Shown piece after piece: positions 1-12,225 of a DNA stretch of 64,000 bases; position 1 is the first letter of the stretch, and each line of letters opens with the position of its first letter. The position numbers and the translations under genes are program-made. The notes beneath the pieces are model-generated. The model was not told the origin of the DNA. It saw nothing but the letters and a program-made list of their open reading frames with translations, and made no database searches. Source of the DNA: Halichoerus grypus (Eukaryota; Chordata; Mammalia; Carnivora; Phocidae); the NCBI RefSeq assembly GCF_964656455.1, contig NC_135719.1:134539284-134603283 (forward strand), written 5' to 3'.

Positions 1-1872
1 CAGAGAAGGTGCTGTTGGTGTTGCAGGATTTTTGCAGAGTTTTCAGAAGACATTTTGTTTTCTCCTTCTGATGGGATCATGTTTGCTCAAGACATTTGTG
101 TTCACGTCTACACCTGTGCATGTGTGTGTTGTGTGTATATGTTTACTGTGACATAGAGCTGATTTATGATTCGGAAATAACCTTGACACACACACCTAAA
201 AATTGGGCTCGTAAACCTCAATAGAGTTGAGTTTAAGTTAACAGTTTGTCTCGGACTGTTTAATGTTCAAGGAGAAGAAAACAGTCAAATGCTGAGTGAA
301 CCCCCGAGGTTTTTGTTTACACTTATCAGGACACATTGCTGTTGTATGAAGAACAATGTCAGAAAACAACGGGTCAGTAGAAGGGAGGTCCTCTGGGTTA
401 AGGGAATGGAGTTATAGCCAGAGACTACTGTGTTTCTCTTGCTTCTGCTGTGTAAAAGATGTTTAACATTGAGAAAACCACCTGCCTTTTGACTTTCTTT
501 TCCTCTGGGTCTTTACTTATGTATCAGGGAGTCAAAAAAGACTAAATATGGAAATGCAAGTTAGGTAGCTGGTGTACATCATAGCTACCCCCTCAGTGGT
601 GGCTTTCTAGCTCATCTACAAAGAGAGAAGAACACAGCGATGGTTCTGGTTTCTTCCCTGCTTATATTTTAGTTGGTCTTTTTGTTTTTCTTACTCTGTG
701 TCTTGCAACAGGCTTTCTCTTCTTTCAGCTTTGGATTTCAAATAGAAACTCAACTCTGGAACCTATGCTTTCTAATCCTTGACCAGGAATGCCCTTTAAA
801 TTCCTGTGACCTCCCACAGCGGGATGATATTAAACATCCTGATCTAGATTTTGGCAGAGGATGAATAAAATGGAAATGAGGCTTATGCAAATTAGCTTCC
901 CATTTGTTTGGAGATGGTCTGGGGCAACAGCAGTCATGGAGTATTCCAGGATTCTAGAACAGAGCAAGTGATGCTCTGAATGACAAGCCCGCGGCTTCAC
1001 ATGGCTCATTCCAGGATGCCCATTACCCCAGAGAAGACCGGCCTCTATATTTAGTGGTCAAAGAAAGGAAAACAATAGTTTGACAGTGCCATTGAGTCCC
1101 AGTTTAAACAGTTTAGAAAATTCTACCACGTCTCCATTTCTCAGAACAAATTGATGGTTGTTCCCTTCCTTTGGTTCAAAGCCCTAGTCCTCATGGACAT
1201 TCATAGTGATGAGTGCAGTAATGTTAGCATTGGAGATTGATCCAGGATGAAGACTTCCATTTTCTTCTGGAATAAAAGGTTAAATTCTCCCTTTGCAATG
1301 ATGATAAAGTTTGTTTTATGGTATCAATTATTTTTAACTTTATAGAAATCGATTTCAATAATACAGTTATTAATATTTATTCAGGAAAAAGGTGTGCATA
1401 TTTATGGGGATCATGAAGATGGTGCCCAAAGTTCCTTTGCCATATTTCATTGGAATGAAAAAAAATGATCCAGTATTTGGGGTCATTTTGCAGGGTTATT
1501 TCTTCATATTATGCTATCCACAATTAGGACGTCTGACAAAAATGATTCTGTCATTTCATTTCAACTTGGGTCGTAGACTTTGAAGGGATGAAGCCTTGGC
1601 TGTGGAAGACACCTGGACCTGTGAGCGTGGCTACAATCTGGCATTGATTTTTGTTTCCCTACAGTGAAGGACATGGTTTTCTTTTTGTGGAGTTCGAATT
1701 TACCCTGTTTTTTTTTTTGTTTTTTTTCTTGGAGTGTCGGCAAATGGAGAAGTATCATCGTTGCAGTCTATTCGTGGAAAGAACACAGGCTTTGGTGGAA
1801 GAACTAATTTTAAATATTTATTTGATGATTATTTTTCTGAATCTCTAAACTGTACATAAGAAGTCCTTCTGG

Positions 1873-2043
1873 GAGGCACCTGGGTGGTGCAGTTGGTTAA
1901 GTGTCATGATGTCAGGGTCCTAGGATCGAGTACTGCATCGGGCTCCCTGCTCAGCGGAGAGTCTGCTTCTCCCTCTCCCTTTGCCCCTCACCCGCGCTCA
2001 TGCTCTCTCTCTTTCAAATGAATAAAATCTTTAAAAAAAAAAA
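1873..2043 (+). mobile_element. SINEC (Carnivora tRNA-Lys SINE)
   Basis: A gcacctgggtgg head, (CT)n region and A tail are bounded by an imperfect 15-bp target duplication at 1858-1872 and 2044-2058. The body between the A box and B box is shortened compared with other copies here. Confidence 0.92.
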
Positions 2044-2508
2044 AAGAAGCCCTTCTGGAATATTCTTAGGAAGTTTAAATGAGAGGATATTCATAGGGAA
2101 CAGCACCTCTAACAATGGAAGATATTTAGTTCCCACAGCTACCACCCCATATCCTGTGTGATATACCAGGCTTAAGGTATGCCCAGGTCCTGCTCTTAGA
2201 CGTGCAAGTTGGTGGTAAGGCAAAATGAATGGGGTTTTGATATCATTCTATTCAATAGTTAGATGAGCATTTGTTTGATGTGATATGTCCTTACAGGTAT
2301 ATGATGTGTGTGTATGTGACTGTGTGGAAGTGAGAGAGGACAGGGAGCAGGGGGTGATGGTGTGTTTTGACTTAGGAGCCCCTGCGAAAGTGGTAGAAAG
2401 CTTGAGTCAGGGAAACTAAGGGAGAAGTAGAAATGATTTGCTCAATTATTCTTGGGAACCTTTTTCAGCCCCACTCATTGATTTTCATTTGTTCTTAGTG
2501 TTTGTTTG

Positions 2509-2755
2509 AGACAGTAGAACAAAGTGGTTAAGAAATCTAGAATCAGGCCAATCTGGGTTGGAATTCTGGCATTTATTAGTATTTATCTTGGGTCTGTGAC
2601 TTATCCACTGTGGGCTCAGTTTCTTCATTGGTATAATGGGAATAACTAGAGAACCAACCCTATAATGCTTTTGCACAGATTAGATGAAGACATCTGAAGT
2701 GAGGTGTCTGGCGCATAGTTAGGCACTGAATAAATAAATCATAGCTACTGTTGTT
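2509..2755 (+). mobile_element. MIR SINE
   Basis: Near full-length: the gtggttaagaa head, the conserved core (gggctcagtttcttcattgg, then aatgggaataac) and a gcactgaataaataaat end match the MIR pattern. Diverged, as expected for a pre-eutherian element. Confidence 0.8.
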
Positions 2756-2769
2756 GTAACATTACTATG

Positions 2770-2895
2770 ATGTGTATGATGGGGATAATAGTACGATCAT
2801 ATGCAGTTATTATGAGGATTACATGAGATCTTCATGCATTGATTTGTCCTGCAAAGAAAGTGCTCAGTAAAGTCTAGCCATTTTTATTATTAACT
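2770..2895 (+). mobile_element. MIR fragment
   Basis: The 3' half of a MIR-like element (ggggataatagtac, attatgaggattacatgag, gtgctcagtaaa) follows directly on the previous MIR. It is either a second insertion or a duplicated 3' half. Confidence 0.55.
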
Positions 2896-3261
2896 CAGGA
2901 TGAAAGCACCTAATTTTGAGAGATGCTAAGTAGTGGCTGTGGAAAAGAACACCGTTTTAAAGGGTTCTGGGTATGTTAGATATATTTTAATTGTTTAATA
3001 TATTTCTATGATATTCTGTGTAATTTTTTCAGGAAAAAAAATGCACATTGTTTCACTGCACAACTTTGGAGGTTAAAGCTAAGCTTCCTGCACGAGCCCC
3101 TCTTGTGACTTATTGAAAATAGAAAGCCATCTGAAAGAAAAGAACCTGCAGAAAATTCCCGTGTGAGGAGTGAGATTGTCCTTGTGAAGGGTTAGGGCTC
3201 TAGCACTTGTATGCAGAAAACCCTTGAAAGATAATCTCCACAAGATGCTGAAAATTACTTG

Positions 3262-3300
3262 GTGGGGCCGGGGGCGGGGGGTGGGGGGCGTTGGCTGGGG
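3262..3300 (+). other. G-rich tract, potential G-quadruplex
   Basis: At least four runs of four or more G separated by 1-2 nt (gggg-cc-ggggg-c-gggggg-t-gggggg) satisfy the usual G4 motif on the + strand. Confidence 0.7.
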
Positions 3301-4394
3301 AGACTGACCCTGAAGGAAAGACTGCCTCTCCCAATAATTTCCAAAAATAAATACTTGAGGGACATTTGTTTGTGTATGATGGATTAAATTTTATTCATAT
3401 AATGTTTATACTATGCTGTGATACTTAAAGAAGCAGAGGTAATGAGAAAAAAAAATATAGGAGGTCCACACATTTTGTTAAATGGGAAAGTAAGGAAACA
3501 CTTTTAACCCTTTCAGAATCCTTGCTTTTGGTGAGCTGGAATGGGCAGATTTCCCAAATAGTAGCAATCAAGGAATTAATCCATTGAGTGACTGATGGGC
3601 AGTCTTTCCCATGATCAGAATTCAAATGTGGGTTAAAGTAATGAATTTTGGGAGCAGAGCACTCCCATTTTGGCAGCAGTTACTGGGAGCTCTAGATACA
3701 CCCTGAAGAAGACAGTGGATGGCATAGAGAGAAGCTCTAAGCCCGTCCCAGAACTCCTCCTGCATGAAGTCAGGATTAGACTCCCCGTCTGCTTAAGGGG
3801 TATTTCTTCAAGGCATTGTGCAAAGAAGAAAATATCCCTTCCTTTATATAACATGAGCACTGCATTTTGACTACAGTGCTCTGGAGAGAGCAAAAGCTGA
3901 AACCTCCTGAAAAATCAAGGACAGAAGGAAGAGGAAGCGGGACTTTCTTAAGCTAGTCAGAATCTGACAATGGACAGATGGATGTTTTAAGAATAGGCGG
4001 TGATTGGAGCTATTTTTTTTTTTTTTTGGTATTGATTGGCTCCTGCGGTGCACTGGACTGTTTTTATCCCTGCACTAGGATTTATTTATTTATTCCTCCG
4101 AGAATAAGGGCTCCCCCCGTTCCCTGGAAGCTGTGAGCTTCCAATCTAGGGAAGCCTCCACAGTGAAATTACTCTCTTGTCTTAACCTCTCTGTTTAAGC
4201 CCCTGTGAACTAGGGCTCCTTAGCTACCTGCCTTACAAAATGCAAGCGTTGATTAGTGTTTGCACGGGACTAGGAAATGTCTTTTATGAATGGGATGTGC
4301 TCACACCAGGCTGTACAATGTTGACCGGGGGCATTGCGCTTGTAATTGTTTAAATAATTAGCAGAAGAAATGACATGGAAAAGAAACACTGGAA

Positions 4395-4545
4395 AAACGT
4401 GGGGTAATGGTGTCTTCATTCTGTACTTGCGTAAAGCAGTCGACATTGAGTGCCTAGGTTGGGTGACGGGACGCGGTCGGACTTGGCGGTTCTTCCTTCG
4501 CCATTTCTGCGGCTCTTTCTTCCCTTCCTGTCTTTCGGGACATGC
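4395..4545. promoter_or_regulatory. short CpG-rich spot
   Basis: About eleven CpG dinucleotides in about 150 bp (for example gacgggacgcggtcgg at 4464-4479) stand out from CpG-poor surroundings. Frames on both strands are open here (157 codons minus, 104 plus) because GC-rich sequence has few stops; neither resembles a known protein. It could be a small CpG island, an enhancer, or the remnant of an inserted GC-rich sequence. Confidence 0.4.
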
Positions 4546-5014
4546 CAGTATGCCCTCCAGAGCCACAGAGGACAGACATTCTTCTCTGGGCTCCTGTGGC
4601 AGCTTCTCTGCTCCCACGGCAGGCCTGCCTGGGTTCGGCAGAGAATTAGTCACTGTGCAGAAGCTGGCTATAGGTGCCCGGTAACACAGGGCTCTGAGTG
4701 GCGCTGAAAGCTGCTTTATGAGCCGTGCAGAGTCGGTGTGCATGTGTGCAGGTGCACGTCTGTGAGAAGACTGGGGTGTTGGGGCATCGCTGGCCCGACC
4801 TTCGTCAGGCCCTCTGTGTGGGAGCTATATGAGGCTTTTGTGCCCCCTGTTACTTTTCATTGCAGATGGGGCATCGTCCAAAAAAGCATGGACAGGGTGG
4901 GCTGGAAGTGCGGGGGGATGGGGGTGGGCATGGGAGAGGCAATGAATAAAGATATAAGAGCACGGAGGAGAGGCAAGAGACAGGCGAGGATTTCTGTGGC
5001 AGGGTGAAAGGGTA

Positions 5015-5122
5015 TTTAACTTGGAGCCAGGAAATGTGGTGGGCCTTCTACCGCCACTGCTGCCTGGCCCTGTGACCTTGAACCCTGGTTTCCTTATTTG
5101 TAAGATGGTGGTCTAAATAGGT
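5015..5122 (+). mobile_element. MIR fragment
   Basis: ggagccaggaaatgtgg, tgaccttgaaccctggtttcc and ttatttgtaagatgg follow the MIR core order. Confidence 0.6.
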
Positions 5123-5999
5123 GGAGGCAAGATGCAAGGGAGACATATGCTTGTCCAGCCATCTGTCATCAACACTCATTAAGTGTCTAGTCCCCGAGCC
5201 TTCCGAAGCCCTCCCTCCACAGGTCGGACTGAGGTCAGTATCTCCCCTCTGGGTTGGAAGAGCAGTACTGCTTGTTCCAAAGTTTCATTTCTCTTACTAA
5301 TCTTTTTCAGATTTGGTACATCCCAGACTATCATTTTTCAGGACAGTATTTATATTATCGGTATGCTAATCCTGCCTTCCCTACTCAAAGGGGACTCAAT
5401 AGTGTTCGGTTCTAATAGAAATACTAAAATTATCCTTATTTCAAAAACACGAAACTTATTTCTGACCACGAATATAAGACACGTTTATTTGCAGATACAT
5501 AAATAAATCCAAAGTGAAAGAGTAAAATAACCAACAGTTGTAATCTCAGTCCAGAGAATCATTTTGTGTGTGTGTGTGTGAGTGTGTGCATTATATACGC
5601 AGGAGGGTATATGTGGTGGGTATTTTATTAGGTATGCTATTACTTAATGTGTTATTTAGAGTTCCAGATTCTGCAAAATAAAGTTTGTTGAGATTAAGGA
5701 TGGATGAATTTTATTTTCTTCATATTTAGGTATATCTAAATCATCAGAGATTTGACAATGCATTTGGTCCTGGAAGCTGTGACCAGGTTTAGTTGAAGAG
5801 CTGGGAAACCAAGGATGGGCAGTTGTATTTTCTTTTCTTTTCTTCCTCTAACTTTTGAGGAATAATTGACAAATACAATTGTATATACATTTTCCTTTCT
5901 TAATGTTCTATAGGAATACCATTGCTTCAGGCTTGCTGCTGTCAACTATAATGATAGCAAATATTTTTATATCATTTACCTCTTTGGCATTGGTCCCAC

Positions 6000-6085
6000 T
6001 TGTCACACACACATTTATATAACATATATACACACATGTATGTTTTATATATATGCACACATACATATGATTTATATATAATTCT
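6000..6085. repeat. CA/TA-rich alternating purine-pyrimidine repeat
   Basis: Blocks of (CA)n, (TA)n and mixed catata/tgtatg units are interleaved. Prone to Z-DNA or cruciform formation. Confidence 0.75.
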
Positions 6086-6086
6086 T

Positions 6087-6190
6087 TTTATAGACGAGGT
6101 AAGTGAGGCACAGAGAGGTTAAGTAACTTGCCCACAAGTCACACAGCCAGTGAAGAGTGAGCCAGGCTTCAATCACAGGGCGCTGTGCAA
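6087..6190 (-). mobile_element. MIR fragment
   Basis: The inverse MIR core is clear: gaggtaagtgaggcacagag, aggttaagtaacttgccca and tcacacagccagtg. Confidence 0.8.
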
Positions 6191-8032
6191 CTTGAACTTT
6201 TATCAACTCCACTGACCTCATTGACAATGCTGATGTCAGAAATAATGCTCAGTCAATGGGCATAAAGTTTCCATTCTGCAAGATGAATAAGTTCCAGAGA
6301 TCTGCTGTATAACTCTGTGCCGATAGTTAATAATAGAGTACGATACGCTTAAAATTTTGTTAAGAGAGGTCTTATTCATTGTTCTTATTGCAATAAAATG
6401 AAATTAAAAAGAAAAGAAAAACAATGCCCGAAATAGGTGTTTCATAAACCTGATAAAACTCATCTCTACTTATATGCCAATTCTTCCACAGTTTAGGAAT
6501 TGAAAATATGATGTTTTGTTCTATTTATTTCAAAGTAAAAAGTAAAAGATAAAATGGGGTCTTTGTTTAATTTTTTTTAAACAGTTGAAGTTAGAACACG
6601 AGTCAGGCAAATTCTCCTGGGCATGGTAGACGTGGAATCAATTTAGTAATGATCCTGTCATTTGTACAATGGGGCCATGATATTTCTCAAAGTCAGAAGG
6701 AAGAAGTTCACATCCAAAAGGTCAACACAGGAAGGTAAGCTGGTTCTCATGGAATTTAGGTGAATCAAAGTAATTCCCAGGTAGCATGTAAATGTTAACA
6801 ATAGCAGAGATTTTTTTTTTTCTTTTTTAATTATTGGAGTCGGCTTTCCTTTATAGATCAGTGTTCTCTAGCTTGGCTATAGGGGAATCTCACTATTGTA
6901 TATAACCAATCTCACTTGATATTTGGCCTTTGGTTACATCTTAGGTAAGGTGTTATAATTTCCAGTTTTATCATCAAATGAGGAAGCTCAGTTTATACTG
7001 TTTTCAAAATGATATTAAAAAAACACATTTACATACTTCCAGGGTTTCAGAAAATAGGCGGAAATAGATGTTAAGCTTGAAACTGCTTGGTCATCCAGTT
7101 TGTAGATGGCTAAGGAATGAAAAAAAAAAGAGTTCATCTTGGTCACACTAATTGACTCTGACAGCAGACACCAGTGTGCCAACCACTCCAAAGAATTCTT
7201 GTGGACGAGCTACTTCTGCTGTCCGAGATTTTTCTTATTTGTTTTGTTTGCTCATTTGATGTATAATCTTGTGGTTTCTGGTCCCCTTCTCCATCTAAAG
7301 CAGAAAAACATATTGGATTCTTAGGTCATTTTAATTGGAACTTGCTCTCCAAGTCCTAACTATTTCAACAAATTAAAGGACTTGACTGGAATTCTTTTTT
7401 TTTTTTTTTTTTAAGTGAACACTTTGCTGTTACTCAAACCCTACCACAGGGTCAGCAGACAAATGCCATCTGTCTCTTTAGATGTGGTCACAGTTGACAG
7501 TTCAAAAGAACAAAATCAAAACACTTTAAGACCTGAAATCAAAACTCATCCTTGGAAGAAGAGCTCATATTTCAAAGATGATATTAAAATGATAATAATT
7601 TTAATATCCCCTTTTAGCATAAATTTTTCCTGATTAAACACTACCCATAAGGCTATATTGTTTTCATCATCCTTTTAGTGAGATCTCTGGAACGCCTGTG
7701 TGGTGAATGATGAGGAAACGTTCTAAACATGCTTTTATTTTAGCTTCCTTTTTTTTATTTTTGGTGATGGGATTAGATTAAAATATTCTGGAATGAACCA
7801 CATTTGACTATTTGAGTCCTGAATTTTATTTTGTAGTACTATTACAACTTGAAATGAGTGATTCCTGTTGTGGCCTTTTATGTTTTCTGTCTTCATGCAT
7901 TGTTAAAAGAAAGACACAGCACTGTTATTAATACAAATTAATAAAAAAATACTTCCAATCCAATCAGGCTTCCAGGAATTGGATGAAGTGCTTTGCTTGG
8001 ATGATGTCGTACATTATCTTCATCCACCTTTC

Positions 8033-8125
8033 AAGATAGGTTCTGTTACATTACTATTTATTACCTTTATGCAGATCAGGAGACCTGGGCTTCCAGAAGG
8101 TCACTAACTTGTTCAGTGTTCTATG
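8033..8125 (-). mobile_element. MIR fragment
   Basis: Reverse MIR pattern with ataggttctgtt, tattacctttatgcagatca and ggtcactaacttg. Diverged. Confidence 0.5.
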
Positions 8126-8131
8126 ACTAGT

Positions 8132-8348
8132 TCAGGGTTTCTTCACAACAGTGCAATCGACAGTTTGAACTGAAAAGCTCTTTGTTGTGGGGTGCAGTGC
8201 TGCTTCCTGCAGGAGATTGAGCAGCATCCACGGACCCTACCCACCAAATGCCAGTAGTACTCCCAGTCATGACTTGAAAATGTCTCCAACGTTGCCAAAT
8301 ATCTTCCAAGGGAGGGGGGCAAAATGGCCCCTGTTGAGAACCACTGCA
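8132..8348 (-). mobile_element. MER5A (hAT-Charlie non-autonomous DNA transposon)
   Basis: Ends with the terminal repeat ttgagaaccactg (8336-8348) and begins with the other terminus cagggtttcttcac. The interior has the MER5A landmarks (tgttgtggggtg, cagcatccacgg, ccactaaatgccagtag-like). Confidence 0.8.
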
Positions 8349-8744
8349 CTGGTTATGTGGTGGAGCTTGGGAATGTCTTAGGTTAATTCCCTTCCTCTTA
8401 GCTCCTCCATTGTACTGCTTCTCTCTGTTCATATAGCACATAGCTACAGCTCTCAGCTCTTCTTGACTCTTTCTCTCCCCTGCCCTTTCTTTTCTGAACT
8501 TAGAGTTTTTGCCCTTAGTAAGTGGTCACTATGTCTGCTTGTTCATCTCAATAATGGGCTAAGTGCGGTGATAAACACCTTCCTATTCTCTTTGTGGGTG
8601 TAGTCAGTTAAAAAAGGGGTAGGAGTCTACACATCCTGAAGACAATAGCACACGCAGAGCAGCATGCATGAAGAAACATACAGTGAGCATTTTTTAAATT
8701 GCTCATCTCACTTGCCTTGCTGAGTATATGCTTGGGTTATGTAG

Positions 8745-8915
8745 TAGTCATGTGTTCACAGAGTAGACTTCGAATCACTGTTGCCTGTGAATTGCTGACT
8801 GGCCTTGAGCAAGTCACTGAATCGTCCATGTTTCCTCTTTTTTTGTCGTTGTTTTGATGAAATGAGAACCATTCTTCTAACATAATGCCTCTTACTTTTG
8901 ATTTTGGAGAGTGGT
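8745..8915 (+). mobile_element. MIR
   Basis: actggccttgagcaagtcac, followed by a gtttcctc region, matches the MIR core; flanks are diverged. Confidence 0.55.
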
Positions 8916-11329
8916 GCAATGTTCACAGCAAAACACTTTGAAAAGAATTCTGAGGCATCCAATTTATTGAAAACTAAATGTAATTTTTGAAAGACAAATC
9001 ATTATTCAGTGGAACTGATTTTCAAGATGAAATGGTGCATTTGTCCGCCATTGATCTATAAAGTTGAAGAAAGCCAGGAGGTAGTGACCCAAAGCTCTCC
9101 CAAGCTATCCTCAGCTTGGTTTCAGTTTTCTCAGGATTAAACACTTTTTCAGGCTTTATAGTCACTGAGGACTTGGACAAATATCATTTTGAAAAAATGG
9201 AATGAAAACACACACCAGTGGTGTCTTGATGTTGGTGTCATCTGTTCATTTGACAGAAGCTGAGGACATAGCTTGCCCTCTTCCAGTGTAAGTGTGTTTG
9301 AAGTGCATTGTCCTGTGGGAATTCATTCTCCACAGAAAGTCTGCTGTGAAAAAGAGTCTGAACTCTGAGAATCTGAAGATGCACAGGCAGGGGAAGGACC
9401 ACAGCCCTGCCTGTTGCTTGGTAGGTTATGGAGCAGGTTCTTATTAGCACTTGAAGCGTAACTTAGGTGAATGCTTAGGTGATCAGAAATCCCATCACCT
9501 TCAGCCTGCAAAATAGCCGTCAAATTGTTCTTGTCAATTAACATATCAGATAGCTGAGAATAAAACAAACCTTTATATACCTAGGTTAGTAGGCGACTAA
9601 ATGGTTCTCCTTATTGCTTTTGATTTATTGAGTGGCAGGTGTACATGAGTACTTAATTTATAAATGAGATTCAGTTTTGTCTACTAAATATATAGCATTT
9701 TTATTGCTTAATAAATATTTCTTGAGCTAAGTCCTGACTCTTATGGATGTGAGGAATAAAGGGGCATTATGCTTACATAGAATGCTATATAAATTTAATA
9801 TACATTTATCTTGTTGTTTTAAACACATATAACAGTCAAGAAATGAATGACTCACTCCACTAAATTGAAATAACAGAGTAAATTGCAAATTGATTTTTTA
9901 AGTGTCAAATTAAATATCTGTCTACATAGTAGTTGATTTCACCCTGCCTGAAATGGGTCATTAAAATAGATGGGACAGGAAGAAAACAAAAATCTTTTAT
10001 AAGATTTTTTTTTTAAAGAAAACACGTGATAGGATAGATGGCTTTCTTATTTTTTAATGTTAATCAATACATTCTGTGACGACAGAAGAGAAAATAGAAT
10101 AAGGAAATAACTCTAGAAAAGGAAGGAGGCAGTTTCTCCTTTGTTCTGCCTTTTACATCATCCCAGGGGCCACATACCCGCTTTCTCTCCCCATCCGGTA
10201 GCAGTTAGGCTTCATGTTGTGGGACACACAGTATATAATGACCTCCTCCCTCCTTTCCATCCTTAACAGGTAAGAAGAATTGGTACACCCTTTCACCTTT
10301 GATGATAAAAGTGCATCAACTCAGAATAAGTGGGGTCTGGTATGTGCAAAGAAGTATTAGCATTACTTGCTCAGTCAAAAACTAACCACATGAATTCTGC
10401 ACCTGTTCACGCAGGATGCCACACAGAGTGCCCTGAGGGATCTAGACGTGGAGAATATACTGCTTAGCCAGTTCCATGAGCTCAGGGCTTTCTTCACAGT
10501 CAATCCACGGTATTTTAAAATCACATAAATATTTCGCATAGTATTTTCAAATCAGTGGATGGCAAATACACAAAATATGTCTTCATCTACTGTATGTACT
10601 ACAGGCCAGTTCACATCTGGATATGGGGCACATTTTCTTTCCTTTTAGGCCATACAGTTGCCACTGGCTTATACTCTGATTTGTTAAGTTGACGTTAACT
10701 TCAGAAGAAAGGAGGAAAAGATGATTTGATTAGATGTCTATATAAAATATCTAGATTAAGTTTTCATTTATTTGAGCATAGCTTTCAAATGGTTAACTAA
10801 TGAGTTTTTAGACTTTTCTTGAAACTTCCAAGTTTTTTTTTTTTTTTTTTTGTCATGCCTGTGTACTCTACTCTGTGTTGCTTTTGAAATTCCATGAAGA
10901 TAACAGCTGCCTCTTCCTCATGATATTCAAACTCTGTTTCTGTACCTCATCTCCTGGCTGCATGGCCTGTAGGTTAATTTAGGGTTTACCAAACCTTTCA
11001 TATGATTTTTTAAATACAACTGGAACCCTATTGATTTGATAAGATTGAAACATGTTGAGCCAAAAACAGTAGGTGCCAGCAGAATTTTAAATATGTCATG
11101 TATTTCTGGGGATTGGAAATATTGAAGGGATATTGTTGAATATAGTCTACCTGGGAACTAATTAATAACGTTTTATAGATTTAGGGCTCTTTACACCATT
11201 GCCCACCTTTAACTATTTCTTTTGGTTATTTAGCATTATTTACATGGCTCTTGTCTTGTATGTGGAATGTATGTGCATGTGTGTCTTTTGAGTATGATGT
11301 GTGCCTGAGTAGAGCTTCGTTGAACTGCT

Positions 11330-11408
11330 TCCCCTGGTATCCCTGTGCCCAGTTCCCTCCTGCCTACAAGTCTCAGCTCAGATGTCCTGTTGAAAATGCA
11401 CACACTCC
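11330..11408 (+). mobile_element. L2 3' fragment, left part (split by SINEC)
   Basis: tctcagctcagatgtc is a typical L2 3'-end motif. The L2 sequence resumes after the SINEC insertion, ending in ggtgctcaataaacag at about 11730-11745. Confidence 0.55.
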
Positions 11409-11654
11409 AGGGTGCCTGGGTGGCTCAGTTGGTTAAGTGTCCGACTCTGACTCTTGGTTTTGGCTCAGGTCATGATCTCAGGGTCCTGGGATGGGGGCCC
11501 ATGTTGGGCTCCACGCTCATCGGGGAGTCGGCTTAAGGATTCTCTCTCCCCCTCTCCCTCTGCACCACCATCCCCTCCCACCCAACCCTGCCCCAGCTTT
11601 CATGTGCACACTATCTCCTAAATAAATAAATGAATCTTAAAAAAATAAATAAAT
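11409..11654 (+). mobile_element. SINEC inserted in L2
   Basis: Older copy (gggtgcctgggtggctcagt head, long CT/C-rich interior, AAAT tail). Target duplication aaaatgcac(a/c)cact is at 11393-11408 and 11655-11670. Confidence 0.9.
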
Positions 11655-11694
11655 AAAATGCACCCACTACAAAAAATAAATAAATAAAATGCAC
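11655..11694 (+). repeat. duplicated SINE tail plus target-site segment
   Basis: After the 3' target duplication, the (AAAT)n tail and aaaatgcacc motif occur again (to about 11694). This is a tandem duplication of the SINE-tail/genome junction. Confidence 0.75.
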
Positions 11695-11989
11695 CTTCAT
11701 CACACACCCTAAATCCCTCTTACTGTAGTTGGTGCTCAATAAACAGTTGGGGATTTTTTTCCCTGAGCTCTGAAAGAAGTTCAGCCTTTATAGTTGCCCC
11801 AGTCTCTGTCATTTCCATTTGAGGAATATACATGAGGCTTTTATGTTTTAGTACTTTTGATTCTAAGCCCCTCTCCTATTTACATTTCATATAATCCTGA
11901 AAAAACTAAAGTTTTCTTTATAGTTCCATACACACCCACACTAAATTAGTAGGAGATGTGTGTGATATGTCAGAACAACCCTGGGTTTT

Positions 11990-12225
11990 GGGAGTTGCAT
12001 AAGCCTAGATTCAAGAGCTGAAGACTGATGGTTATAATCTGTGTGAATTTGAGCACATTATTTCACTTGTCTTAAATTTAATGTTTTGTTTTGTTGTTGT
12101 TTTTTTTTTTAAATCTCAAAATTGGGTTAGTCATAATGACCTACAAGTAATTTGTGAGGATTAGTGGTAGGATGTAAAAAAATGAGAAGGTGGGCTTGGC
12201 ATTAAGAACGTGCTCAGTAGTTGGT
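11990..12225 (+). mobile_element. MIR
   Basis: Landmarks: agattcaagagctgaa, gtgtgaatttgagcacatta, aaattgggttagtcataatg and aacgtgctcagtag. A T-rich expansion sits inside. Confidence 0.55.

Noticed and set aside
4270..4743. 157-codon open frame on the minus strand
   Set aside because: It lies over the CpG-rich spot where stops are scarce, shows no recognisable domain or splice structure, and a plus-strand frame is open over the same bases.
11345..11536. Small frame resembling a protein with WVAQLVK-type motifs
   Set aside because: The motif is the translation of the SINEC head (ggtggctcagttggttaa); the same peptide style appears in other SINEC copies.
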